Shown here: one piece after another, positions 16,159 through 24,776 of the stretch
Layout of the letters: the number at the start of each line of letters is the position of its first letter
Position numbering within the stretch: the first letter of the stretch is position 1
Virus record (IMG/VR): IMGVR_UViG_3300008261_000109
Span: 1 to 62,059 of that record
DNA: 62,059 nt
Direction: 5' to 3' (one strand)
From: a virus
Position numbers and translations under genes: made by a program
The notes under the pieces: generated by a model
Seen by the model: the letters and a program-made list of their open reading frames with translations, nothing else
The model's database searches: none
Told to the model about the DNA's origin: nothing

Positions 16159-16955
16159 TCAGCAAATTCCTTAAAGGCAACAAACCAGTCCGATTTAGAA
16201 ACTGGATGTAATTCAAACAATTCTGGTTTTTGTAGATAAGACATTAATAGTAATGTTTGGTCGTCATCAACTAAATCATTTTTAAGTAACTCATTTATGC
16301 TATGATACACCATTTTTTCTAGTGTTGGCCACATTTCTTTTCCTGCAACAATACACGGGCCTGTTACATGAACATCATTGTTAAAAATAACATCACTAAT
16401 ATATGTGTTGGGTGTCCACTCTTTAATATTGAAGAAATGTATTTTATTTTTATCAAAAGGATATTTCCATTTCTTAACACCATTGAGTGTTGATTCTTCT
16501 CGGCAATAACCAAAATCCATCCATGCAACAAGGTCGGTGGTAATTAAATTATTCTCAATTGCTTTTGAAATGAAAGAGGATTTCAATGCATTGACAATAA
16601 CATAGTCAGCATTCCAATACTCTGGATTGCGATTTTCTTTAAGATTAATTTTACTTTGATATTCAGGATTTTTTTGTACCTTTGAAACTTTTTCTCTTAG
16701 TTCTTGAAAGTTATTTTCGAAATCAACTGTGAGTATATCGGTAACTCGGTCTTGCCTTAAAAATTTAATATCATTGACGAATTCTTTTGATGTGTATACA
16801 ACCATAGGATTTTCTAATTTAGCCATGTGACCAAATCTTTGTAGGTATGTTTGATTTGTTCGATGTAGATAGTGTGGTAAACCTTTATCTGGTGTCCAGT
16901 CACCACGGCCAATATCAAAGAAGGCAGTTACAATCGTTATGTCGTTCATATCCAA
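16155..16955 (-). CDS. HtrL/YibB-type glycosyltransferase-like protein
   Basis: 266 residues. The N-terminus ITIVTAFFDIGRGDW is the hallmark of the HtrL/YibB (WlaTC) family found in LPS loci. Later features are VAWMDFGYCREES near 140 and DDDQTLL near 230, consistent with a GT-A-like fold. Start is Met1 or Met3; both overlap the upstream stop region. Expected to act in cytosolic glycan assembly; acceptor unknown. Confidence 0.75.
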   Translation of the reverse strand: MDMNDITIVTAFFDIGRGDWTPDKGLPHYLHRTNQTYLQRFGHMAKLENPMVVYTSKEFVNDIKFLRQDRVTDILTVDFENNFQELREKVSKVQKNPEYQSKINLKENRNPEYWNADYVIVNALKSSFISKAIENNLITTDLVAWMDFGYCREESTLNGVKKWKYPFDKNKIHFFNIKEWTPNTYISDVIFNNDVHVTGPCIVAGKEMWPTLEKMVYHSINELLKNDLVDDDQTLLLMSYLQKPELFELHPVSKSDWFVAFKEFAE

Positions 16956-17674
16956 TAATATTTTTTATAGTTATTAACAATTTCTATTTTTTCTGGTTGT
17001 TCATTTACAAATTTATCATAATCATAACCATCGTTTTGATGGTGATGAGTATCTGTCATATAAGGATTTACTGAATAATTCTTACCGCATAAAAAATAAT
17101 ATACAACCATATAACAATCCATATAACCCAAAGGATTATATTTTATTTGAAACCAATCATGATTTTCTTTAAACCACTCAACCACTCTGTCATAATTGTT
17201 TAAGAAAGTTGAAACTTTAAATATAGAACCTCCACCACAACCATACTGATCAGTTAAAGGTTTCGTGCCAGAAAAAGATTCAATACTATCTATAATGAAA
17301 TCAGGAATCACATTTCCAATACGAATATCGTGGCCTACCATTTCCCAATCATCTTCTATTGTAATTTGTTTTTTAATCCAAACATCATCTTCCATCATCA
17401 TTATATGTGATGTGCCACATTTTTGGCAAGCTAGTTTAAATCTTTCTAACCACAATAATAATTTTTCTAAGTTATAACTAGGATATCCCACTTTGGTTCT
17501 AAAAGGATAGTAATCACAATTATTGTCGATTGCAATATCAGATAAATCATCTGCATTATCTGATCCCAAAAAGTAATAGGCATCAGGATAATATTTTCTC
17601 ACATTCTCTACCATTTTTTCGGTAGACAATTTTTTACCAGCTGAAGCAAGATGACAGAAAGAAATATCAGGCAT
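16946..17674 (-). CDS. Glycosyltransferase-like protein
   Basis: 242 residues. GT-A-like layout: N-terminal strand-helix (ISFCHLASAGKK), MMMEDDVWI near 92-100 as a DxD-like nucleotide-sugar/metal site, GCGGGSIF near 145, and HHHQNDG near the C-terminus. Overlaps the downstream HtrL-like gene by ten bases. Donor and acceptor unknown. Confidence 0.65.
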   Translation of the reverse strand: MPDISFCHLASAGKKLSTEKMVENVRKYYPDAYYFLGSDNADDLSDIAIDNNCDYYPFRTKVGYPSYNLEKLLLWLERFKLACQKCGTSHIMMMEDDVWIKKQITIEDDWEMVGHDIRIGNVIPDFIIDSIESFSGTKPLTDQYGCGGGSIFKVSTFLNNYDRVVEWFKENHDWFQIKYNPLGYMDCYMVVYYFLCGKNYSVNPYMTDTHHHQNDGYDYDKFVNEQPEKIEIVNNYKKYYWI

Positions 17675-18149
17675 ATCTCACCACAAACATAATAGAATCA
17701 CTCATATTGGAAATTTCACGAGCATCAATAATCTCATGCACCATATTATCAGGAACCAATTTAATATATTCTTCAGTCCATTCCATTTGTGCAATATCTT
17801 CAATAACAAATACTCCGCCAGGATTTAATTTGGACAAATAGATTGACAATGATTGTAATGACTTTCTCTTGTATGTGGACCGTCATCAATGATAATATCA
17901 AAGTTAGATAGTGTTTCAGCAAACTCTCTCCGATAACCATCAGCATAAGTTATATTGATTCTAGGAAATTTTGCACAATTTTCTTTTGCGCCAAAATCCA
18001 TAGGATCTACACCGTATATTTGAGCTTTGGTGAAATATTCATTAAAAGGCTGTACAATAGCGGTGATTGAATTCTTTATCTGTGCCAAATTCATAGTGTG
18101 TATCATTACGCCAATTGTTTTCAACCATAATATCAACTAAAGATTTCAT
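17667..18149 (-). pseudogene. Decayed class I SAM methyltransferase
   Basis: Three frames are needed to read one protein. The ATG at 18147-18149 overlaps the upstream stop (TAATG) and encodes MKSLVDIMVENNWRND, continuing to NHRYCTAF before a stop near 18042. Homologous sequence then resumes in a second frame (NEYFTKAQIYGVDPMDFG ... IIDDGPHT). Near 17850-17875 it jumps again to a third frame (SLSIYLSKLNPGGVFVIEDI), ending at 17667. The segment that should carry the SAM-binding E/DxGxxxG motif is missing between parts one and two, which suggests a deletion plus a later frameshift. Assembly error could explain the second break but not the missing motif. Confidence 0.7.
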
Positions 18150-18676
18150 TATTTTCTTTCAATGAGTGTCATGCCGTTATTGTTTGTTCTTCGTTCAACT
18201 AATTGCCATTCTGGATGTGTAAATAGAAATTCATCGATTGCGGGCCAAACTCCTCTTTCTCCGCCTTGTCCTCTATCACCAAATAATGTGGTATCGTGAA
18301 AGAAAATATATTTTTTAACTTTATGTGCATGTAATGCCAATTCCTGAACAACTTGTTCATATGAATGATAACTATCGACCAAAAGAACATCAGTAGGATC
18401 AATATTAGCTTCTAATGTACTCTGTACATGAAGTGTCACATTTCTTCCGCCAGCGATGGCCGATTTAAAATAAGCACCTGTTTCTGGATACACATTAATG
18501 TCATAACTGTGCATTTCAATATCTTGTCGTAAAAAACCTCTAGTACTTTGTGCATATCCTACACCAAACTCGGTTGCATGTTTACAACGAGAAGCTATTT
18601 GTGAAATCCAAGGCAGGTGTTCATGTATATCTGTATTTCTCACACAAGCTTCTTGGTATTCTTTTTCAAAATTCAT
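18149..18676 (-). CDS. Class I SAM-dependent methyltransferase
   Basis: 175 residues. TEFGVGYAQSTRG (35-47) is the SAM-binding motif I, MHSYDINVYP is motif II, and TDVLLVDSYHSYEQVVQEL (94-112) with FFHDTTLFG (about 129-137) match the CmcI/Methyltransf_24 type. Likely methylates a sugar or small molecule in this glycan cluster. Intact, unlike its downstream neighbour of the same fold. Confidence 0.8.
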   Translation of the reverse strand: MNFEKEYQEACVRNTDIHEHLPWISQIASRCKHATEFGVGYAQSTRGFLRQDIEMHSYDINVYPETGAYFKSAIAGGRNVTLHVQSTLEANIDPTDVLLVDSYHSYEQVVQELALHAHKVKKYIFFHDTTLFGDRGQGGERGVWPAIDEFLFTHPEWQLVERRTNNNGMTLIERK

Positions 18677-19524
18677 TATTCGGTTCTAAAAGTAATTAAA
18701 TCTTCTTGTTGGTATTTTTGTTTAATGTATTCTTTCCACACAGGCACTCGGTCATATTGATGTACGATTGCAAATGGCTCACCCAAAGATGTTTTAACAA
18801 CACCATCTTCAAATTTTGGTTCTGGTTCTAATAGATGTGGTCTGAATGATTCAATTTTAGACGGATCAACGGTAGTACCAGCCTGACAAGCCCATCCATC
18901 CAGTTGTACAGCAAAACGAGTTATATCTTTAAATGGTTGTGTTTGAATCAAAACATTATATACAGCCTGGTCACAAATAGGAATAGGCCTGTTGATTGCA
19001 TTAAATAAAATATTGAAAACCATATCTTTTACATATTCAGAAACGCCACCAATGGTTCCAACATTGTATATTTCGTTATTTTTGAACTGCTCATAAACAT
19101 ATGGTCCATAAGCTTGCATAAGATTCTCGTTACCCCATGGTTCATCTTTATATCTCATACCTTCAGAACCAGCAACCAATTTCTTACCTTTGAGGTTCAA
19201 TTCTAACCATGTAATTGGATTTGTTTGAAAATAAACATCTTTGACATCTGTGGTGACCACATGATTATAATTTTGCCAAGTGTTTTTGAGAAAATCGTAG
19301 ATTGAAAGAAATCGAGCCACATGAATTGGTGCTTTGATATCATGCATCTTAATGATGATGAAATTCCTTTTAACTAGTTCATCAATCGTTTCTTGTGAAG
19401 CATTACCAACAACCATGGCTTTGTCGCCAGTAAAACCACACTCATCAATTGATTCAACCCAAGGTTTTAATTGATTGTAGTTGTAATTAGTAAATGCACC
19501 TATGATTAGGCTTTTTTCCGCCAT
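18676..19524 (-). CDS. Glycosyltransferase (GT-A type)
   Basis: 282 residues. TTDVKDVYFQTNP near 90-102 is the DxD metal/sugar site. MHDIKAPIHVARF and YNVGTIGG fit the acceptor side, and FAIVHQYDRVPVWK near 255 supplies a late HQYDR signature. Cytosolic, no TM segment. Translationally coupled to both neighbours by short overlaps. Confidence 0.75.
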   Translation of the reverse strand: MAEKSLIIGAFTNYNYNQLKPWVESIDECGFTGDKAMVVGNASQETIDELVKRNFIIIKMHDIKAPIHVARFLSIYDFLKNTWQNYNHVVTTDVKDVYFQTNPITWLELNLKGKKLVAGSEGMRYKDEPWGNENLMQAYGPYVYEQFKNNEIYNVGTIGGVSEYVKDMVFNILFNAINRPIPICDQAVYNVLIQTQPFKDITRFAVQLDGWACQAGTTVDPSKIESFRPHLLEPEPKFEDGVVKTSLGEPFAIVHQYDRVPVWKEYIKQKYQQEDLITFRTE

Positions 19525-20219
19525 GGGTATTCTCCATTATATTTTTCATTCATTACTTTGTTACCATTCTCAAAGAATTCTGCATTGACAGAACCTTTAC
19601 CACCATCTACTCTATAACACGTTGTATATTCTTTTGTACAATCAAATTTAGGAAAATGATGTGTTATTGCTTGTAGAAACACTCTATCTTGACCCCAACC
19701 ACCGTGCCAAGCACTTGCAATTTTATTTGCTACTTCCGTTTTAATGAAATAACAATTAGTATCTATATGGTGCACTCCGTGATATGTTGGCCACTTACCT
19801 AATGATTCGCAATCATCAAAACAAACAAATTTACCTTCTTTATTATATATTTGTCGTAGGGAGTAACACCAATCCAAACTTCTTGTGTTGATTGTTTTAA
19901 TACATTGTTCAATATGAGACCGATACAACCAATTATCTTGGTCGAGATATCCGACATATTCTGTATTGATTAGGTGTGTGAAGGCAGCATAGACACGGTG
20001 ACCATAAAATCCATTGGCACCGACATTGATTGGTAGAGAACAAATGTGAACTCGTATATCATCAACAGTTGAACCTAACGATTCTAATGTTTTATCCATG
20101 TGTTCATCACCATCAATAATAACATAACATTCTGTAGGATGACTTTGATTTAGGACAGATTCAACGGCAGTTTTTACCTCTGGTGATCCAGTGGTTGGTA
20201 TAATCACGGTAGCGGACAT
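19506..20219 (-). CDS. Family 2 glycosyltransferase
   Basis: 237 residues. Typical GT2 opening SATVIIPTTGSPEVKTAVES, DGDEHMDKTLE, DxD-type site YLDQDNWLY near 93-101, and GQDRVFLQAI near 176 as the catalytic-base region. First gene transcribed in the glycan cluster. Donor and acceptor cannot be assigned. Confidence 0.88.
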   Translation of the reverse strand: MSATVIIPTTGSPEVKTAVESVLNQSHPTECYVIIDGDEHMDKTLESLGSTVDDIRVHICSLPINVGANGFYGHRVYAAFTHLINTEYVGYLDQDNWLYRSHIEQCIKTINTRSLDWCYSLRQIYNKEGKFVCFDDCESLGKWPTYHGVHHIDTNCYFIKTEVANKIASAWHGGWGQDRVFLQAITHHFPKFDCTKEYTTCYRVDGGKGSVNAEFFENGNKVMNEKYNGEYPWRKKA

Positions 20220-20222
20220 AAT

Positions 20223-20501
20223 TTAATCTCTTGTTAGTTTAAGTATCTTCTCTATTTGTTTTTCTATAATAGGTTTACGATTTGGCCAATATATGTATTC
20301 TTTTTCTCCGGTCGAATGTAACTTGGTGAGAAAAGGAACAATCAATTTTTCTACTTCTTTTAGTCGAGCTTTATAATCTTCTGCGGTCTCGGCCGTTTTA
20401 TTGATAACAGAATTGTATTCTTCTTCCGATACGGCAGAAAAACCAAAATCATCTTCCATATCAAATTCTTGTGAGAGTTTATCAAAATCAATTAATGGCA
20501 T
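20223..20501 (-). CDS. Conserved small acidic phage protein
   Basis: 92 residues, acidic N-terminus (DFDKLSQEFDMEDDFGFS) and basic helical C-terminus (KPIIEKQIEKILKLTRD). No motif seen. It sits between the glycosyltransferases and a large unknown gene with 3-base gaps. Looks like a core T4-like hypothetical protein; function unknown. Confidence 0.65.
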   Translation of the reverse strand: MPLIDFDKLSQEFDMEDDFGFSAVSEEEYNSVINKTAETAEDYKARLKEVEKLIVPFLTKLHSTGEKEYIYWPNRKPIIEKQIEKILKLTRD

Positions 20502-20504
20502 ATT

Positions 20505-21764
20505 TTACTTTGCAATTATAAATGGTCCAGCATCTTCGGAACGAGATGATGTGTATTGGTATATAACACGCACAAATTTATCTGCGTTATCACCCCTATT
20601 AAACCAAGAGATTAACATAGGAATTAATTTGTTTGTTACCTCAGCACTAAGTTCCGTTCTCGTTTCTTCGTACATCAACCTTATTGGATCTTTTTCTTTT
20701 TGTCCAGCAATTTGTTTCGGTTTTTTTCCACCAGAATATTTCTTAGTAAAATCTTTTAACTCTTTCTTAAATTTATCATTCGATGTTTTAAATTGTGATA
20801 ACCATTTAGAGGCAAAGCTATTATCAACGAGAGAAAGAGCATCAGCAAAAACATATTGTGATGATAAAGATCCGTGTCTAGCTTCAGAATTTTTATCCAT
20901 ATTGTTTGCTTTCCATCCACCACTCTCATCGGTAACATGCAACATTTGAATATATTTTGTTTTATCTTGTGACATATACAGTTTCAAATCTCTGGCGTTT
21001 TTTCCACCAGGTTTTCTTGGTTGCCAATCACTTAATCCATATGACTTCACTCTTTCTATTTCTTTTAATTCGTTTGGTCGGCTAAAATTAACCTTATAAA
21101 TTTTTACTTCTTGAGTTTGTTTTTTTAAAGATAGTGGTAGTAAATTTCCAGTTGAAATCATTGAGGCTATAAATGTATTCAATGTTGAGAATGTTAAACC
21201 TTGCTTTTTCATTACCAAATTTTGTATATCTTTTTTTGCTTTGGGTGAAGCAAAGTATATGTCGGCAGGAGACCATTTATTAATATCACCAAATAATAAT
21301 TTTCTAGCCTGGCCACTCTCAACTAACATTTGATTAATTTTCTTTTGATCATCATTGGCTTCTTTGAATAATTCTTGAATATTATCCATAACCTCTTTGT
21401 CACCACGCACATAAAAAACAGATGACCATGAAGGTCTTTTTATTGTATTAAATTTATTTGATATGTCCTCTAAATCTTTTATGAGTTTCTTTGCAATCTT
21501 TAAAGAAGAAATATACCAACTATCATCTTTCATTAAAAAATCTTCAATTTCTTTTAAATTAGTTGTTCCAGAATCAACGTGTGTTTTAAACGCAACGCCA
21601 ATTTTTGCTGTTGGATAATTTTCATCCCAAAATCTTTTAAATACTTTATATGTTGGATAAAGCTTTTCATCAAATATCTTTTCAACTTTGGCGGCTCCCA
21701 CGAAATCGGCCATGGCACAAAACAATGCTTGTGCGGATTCTGCTTTTGAGGTATCGTCAGCCAT
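20505..21764 (-). CDS. Large conserved phage protein, unknown function
   Basis: 419 residues, mostly helical, soluble and Lys-rich. Notable segments are KVNFSRPNELKEIERVKSYG near 225, QPRKPGGKNARDLKLYMSQD near 250, and IYQYTSSRSEDAGPFIIAK at the C-terminus. I see no catalytic motif. Its position between gp41/DruA-like and the glycan cluster gives no firm clue. Confidence 0.65.
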   Translation of the reverse strand: MADDTSKAESAQALFCAMADFVGAAKVEKIFDEKLYPTYKVFKRFWDENYPTAKIGVAFKTHVDSGTTNLKEIEDFLMKDDSWYISSLKIAKKLIKDLEDISNKFNTIKRPSWSSVFYVRGDKEVMDNIQELFKEANDDQKKINQMLVESGQARKLLFGDINKWSPADIYFASPKAKKDIQNLVMKKQGLTFSTLNTFIASMISTGNLLPLSLKKQTQEVKIYKVNFSRPNELKEIERVKSYGLSDWQPRKPGGKNARDLKLYMSQDKTKYIQMLHVTDESGGWKANNMDKNSEARHGSLSSQYVFADALSLVDNSFASKWLSQFKTSNDKFKKELKDFTKKYSGGKKPKQIAGQKEKDPIRLMYEETRTELSAEVTNKLIPMLISWFNRGDNADKFVRVIYQYTSSRSEDAGPFIIAK

Positions 21765-21766
21765 TT

Positions 21767-22876
21767 TTACCTAATAATTTGAATATCTTTACCTGAAGTC
21801 CATACCTCAAGTTCGGTTCTTAATCTACCCTCAGATTTAAGGGTTTCGTATCTATTTATAGCTTTACTCCGCCACCATTCGATAACATTATTCAATTCAT
21901 GTTTATGATAGTTTTCACCAGGTAAAAGTTTATCGGTTTTTAGGTTAACATAATCAACCATATTTTTAAAACCATAATCACCAACATAATATCTTTTCTT
22001 TTCTGTCAACGATTTAGCCTTCTCAATCGTTAAAGAGAATGCCTCTGCTTCAGGTGATCCCTTTAAAGCAGCTTTAGTGAGAGCAATAATCTTTGTGAAT
22101 GTTCTCAACTTTCTACTGGTGGTACTTTCATCACCACCCAAAATATCTCCGACTTTACTTTCAACATATTGTTTTAAATCATTATATGATTGACCGTGCA
22201 TCATTGGTACTATATCGGATTCGGTAAGACCTTTGTATCGAATATATGGTTTCATACCATCATATTGTGATACCTGTTTTGTCGAACCATATAAACTGGT
22301 TGTTTCGAACAAACAAAGATTCATACCATATTTTTTATTACAGATTTCTCTTACTGTATGACTGGTACAAATGCCAGCCATTAGTTTACCACCTAGGTAA
22401 TTAAAACCAAATGGCTGAGATGGTACAATTACGAATCCCATCATAGCAGAGGCATTGAATCGCTTGGATGTTTCTGTGGTTTGCGAGAACACTTGTCCAA
22501 GCATCTCATTGCGTGGTCGCATATAGATTACAGGTGAACCTAACCGAATGAAACCTAGAATCTTTCCTGAGTTCTTTTCTCTGACTGCCAATTGTACATT
22601 TCTGCCAACTGGTGCTTTATTGATATGTGATGATGTAATGGAAAGTAATGTTTCCCATGTTTGACCTGGTATTTCTACCACTTCAATATCCATATCATTG
22701 GGGTGCATTGAAAAATCTGAAAACAAATCATCTTCAGGTGGAAATATTGATGTTGGTATTTGATCGAGAGATTTTATTTTTTCCTCTCGCATGTATTGTT
22801 CTATGTCATTATAATTATTAAAATAATCATGAAAGACCTTAGCACAATACAAACCATTTTCTCTGGAGATTATCAT
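21767..22876 (-). CDS. DruA-like (DUF4338-type) protein, copy A
   Basis: 369 residues. The central block GKILGFIRLGSPVIYMRPRN, FNASAMMGFVIVPSQPFGFN, LGGKLMAGICTSHTVREICN, then YGMNLCLFETTSLYG and SQYDGMKPY is paralogous to the gene at 41157-42422. It also follows the order of motifs I know from DruA/DUF4338 proteins (NxRFLIxPxVxVxxL, KxLxL, YGxxPxLxETF, GTxYxAxNW). DruA is a component of the Druantia anti-phage system. In a phage this could be a co-opted nuclease-like enzyme or an antagonist. Start overlaps the gp41 stop by four bases. Family assignment is by motif order only. Confidence 0.55.
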   Translation of the reverse strand: MIISRENGLYCAKVFHDYFNNYNDIEQYMREEKIKSLDQIPTSIFPPEDDLFSDFSMHPNDMDIEVVEIPGQTWETLLSITSSHINKAPVGRNVQLAVREKNSGKILGFIRLGSPVIYMRPRNEMLGQVFSQTTETSKRFNASAMMGFVIVPSQPFGFNYLGGKLMAGICTSHTVREICNKKYGMNLCLFETTSLYGSTKQVSQYDGMKPYIRYKGLTESDIVPMMHGQSYNDLKQYVESKVGDILGGDESTTSRKLRTFTKIIALTKAALKGSPEAEAFSLTIEKAKSLTEKKRYYVGDYGFKNMVDYVNLKTDKLLPGENYHKHELNNVIEWWRSKAINRYETLKSEGRLRTELEVWTSGKDIQIIR

Positions 22877-24267
22877 ACTTTAAAACCACTAAATGATTTC
22901 TTTTGTTTTTCTTCTCTTGTACCAAATGTGTTCAAAGGCTTATCGTGGCCAGCATCTGCGATACCCATTTGTGCGGCCTGTTCAACATCATATAGTTTCA
23001 TTTTGGATCTATCAACACCAAGAGTAAATCGTTTGTGGAATGTTGGATCATTATATCTATTCTTTAATTGTTTGACCATGATTTGGCCAAGTTCTTCTAG
23101 TTCTTCAGAAGAAATCAAAGCAAACATTAAATCTGCGGTGGCGGGAAGTCCGAACGATTCACTCGTATCCTCAAGACCCGGATCACTGGAAGTAAATCCT
23201 GAGCGGGTAGTTTGTGTAGCAGATACAATAGGAACATTATACTCAACAGCAAGGCCACGTAATTCTTCTGCAATTGCTTTAACGTAGGTGTAGGAATTAA
23301 TATTCGCACCAGCCTTAATGCGAGCAGAACAACAAATATTGAGATAGTCAACGAATATAATGTCAGGTACAAAAGACCTCTTGAGATTGAGTTCATTTAA
23401 TAGTGTCCTAAAATGAATAGTTGATGCCGAAGCAGTTGGATATTCTTTGATAATTAATTTGCCTGTGGTCTTTTCACGGACACGATTAACTTTTTTATCA
23501 TACATATCTTTTGGTAACTCAATCAAATCATCAATGGTAACATTCAATAGATTGGCATCAATTCGTTCTGCAATCTTTTCTTCACTCATTTCCAAAGTGA
23601 TGTAAAGAACATTTTTACCCTGAACCATGCACGAAGCAGCCACATGACACATAAAAAGAGATTTACCAACACCAGTCCCCGCCAAAGCAATGTTAAGCGT
23701 CTTAGCTGGTAAACCACCTTTTGTGATCTTGTTAAAGTAGTCGAGGTCGAATGGGATTCGTTCCTCTTTTCTATGATAGAATTCATATCGAGCATCTGAG
23801 TCCTGTAAGTAGTCATGGCCAACGGAGTTATCAAAGCTTACTGCTAAAGCGTCCGATAATATCTTGGGAATCTGACCTTTGTCGTGATTTTTATCTTTGC
23901 CATCGAGAATTGAAATAGACCCCAATACTGCGTTGTATATGGCCTTCTCTTGGCAGAACTTTTCGGTCTTGTCAACAAGCCATTGAACTTCGGTTTCTGC
24001 CGATTTATTCTTTTCAATTTCTGATAGATACTCCTCACATCTCTGAACTTCATCAGATGAAAGATTCCTCTTTTCTTTGATGGCAATACTAAGTGCTTCA
24101 ATCGTTGCCGTGTTATTGTAAGTTTCCGTGAATGATGTAATTTCATTAAATAATGTTCTTTCTACACTATCACTAAAATATTCTAGCTTTAAAAATGGTA
24201 AAACTTTTCGTAAATACTCCTCATTATAAACGAGGTTCTTCAGTATCGCTTGTTCCAGCTTCATCAA
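22873..24267 (-). CDS. 41: Replicative DNA helicase, T4 gp41-like (DnaB family)
   Basis: 464 residues, the usual size of gp41. The N-terminal helical domain (1-150) is followed by a RecA-like core with Walker A GTGVGKS (197-203), LYITLEMSEEKIAERID just after it, Walker B region DIIFVDYLNI near 306, and VSATQTTR (sensor). Hexameric 5'-3' helicase of the phage replisome. Start is Met1 or Met2; it overlaps the previous gene by about 40 bases. Confidence 0.93.
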   Translation of the reverse strand: MMKLEQAILKNLVYNEEYLRKVLPFLKLEYFSDSVERTLFNEITSFTETYNNTATIEALSIAIKEKRNLSSDEVQRCEEYLSEIEKNKSAETEVQWLVDKTEKFCQEKAIYNAVLGSISILDGKDKNHDKGQIPKILSDALAVSFDNSVGHDYLQDSDARYEFYHRKEERIPFDLDYFNKITKGGLPAKTLNIALAGTGVGKSLFMCHVAASCMVQGKNVLYITLEMSEEKIAERIDANLLNVTIDDLIELPKDMYDKKVNRVREKTTGKLIIKEYPTASASTIHFRTLLNELNLKRSFVPDIIFVDYLNICCSARIKAGANINSYTYVKAIAEELRGLAVEYNVPIVSATQTTRSGFTSSDPGLEDTSESFGLPATADLMFALISSEELEELGQIMVKQLKNRYNDPTFHKRFTLGVDRSKMKLYDVEQAAQMGIADAGHDKPLNTFGTREEKQKKSFSGFKV

Positions 24268-24544
24268 TTATTTCCTGTTCAATATTACTGCCCATAATTT
24301 CCACAAGTAAGTCGCCAATATAATTTTTAAACTTCTCGTCTTTTTCCAATTTTCGTGGTTTATCTACTGTAGATTCTAACACATCATAAGCAAAAAGTAA
24401 ATACACTTGATCATTTTCTTCTTTAAACTTTACCTTACCATATTTAAATACGGTGTCTTTATAGAATCCTTCCAAAAATTTAATGTGTACCGCAGTGCCA
24501 TCATTTTTTGGATAAATGAAACAATAATCAATACCCTCAGTCAT
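24224..24544 (-). CDS. Small conserved phage protein upstream of gp41
   Basis: 106 residues. Beta-rich N-terminal half (IDYCFIYPKNDGTAVHIKF, VYLLFAYDVLES) and acidic C-terminus (EQEIIDEAGTSDTEEPRL). It overlaps gp41 by 44 bases. It may be a replication accessory by position; no family recognised. Confidence 0.65.
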   Translation of the reverse strand: MTEGIDYCFIYPKNDGTAVHIKFLEGFYKDTVFKYGKVKFKEENDQVYLLFAYDVLESTVDKPRKLEKDEKFKNYIGDLLVEIMGSNIEQEIIDEAGTSDTEEPRL

Positions 24545-24776
24545 CTTTCACCTCAAATCTCTTTTCTTGTATGGTTTTTTCTTTCCATATTTTTCTAGGA
24601 TTACCACACATTGTACATTCAGGATTGCCACAGTCCATTGCATGGTGTTTGGCAAATTTGTGTGGTTCATCTACCGGCACGCCATGCGATTTAGCAATCT
24701 TAGTTTGTTTTTTAATTTGATTTTGAGTTTTTTGAATACGCTTAGAATGTTTTAATTTAGCATCTTCATTACTCAT
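24537..24776 (-). CDS. Small basic zinc-ribbon-like protein
   Basis: 79 residues from the internal ATG (MSNEDAKLKHSKR), just after the UvsX stop region. A longer frame to 24788 would overlap more. The C-terminal half has HHAMDCGNPECTMCGNPRK, with three cysteines and nearby His giving a probable zinc site. The N-terminus is very Lys/Arg-rich. Probably binds nucleic acid; co-transcribed with uvsX and gp41. Confidence 0.65.
   Translation of the reverse strand: MSNEDAKLKHSKRIQKTQNQIKKQTKIAKSHGVPVDEPHKFAKHHAMDCGNPECTMCGNPRKIWKEKTIQEKRFEVKDD

Noticed and set aside
20401-20949. Long plus-strand frame of 182 codons
   Set aside because: Lies antisense to two well-coupled minus-strand genes, with no RBS and low-complexity composition.
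21855-21863. TATAAATA-like box in the DruA-like gene
   Set aside because: Within a coding region far from any start on the minus strand; expected by chance in AT-rich DNA.
22760-23287. Plus-strand frame of 175 codons over gp41 and the DruA-like gene
   Set aside because: Antisense shadow; gp41 Walker motifs show the true strand.
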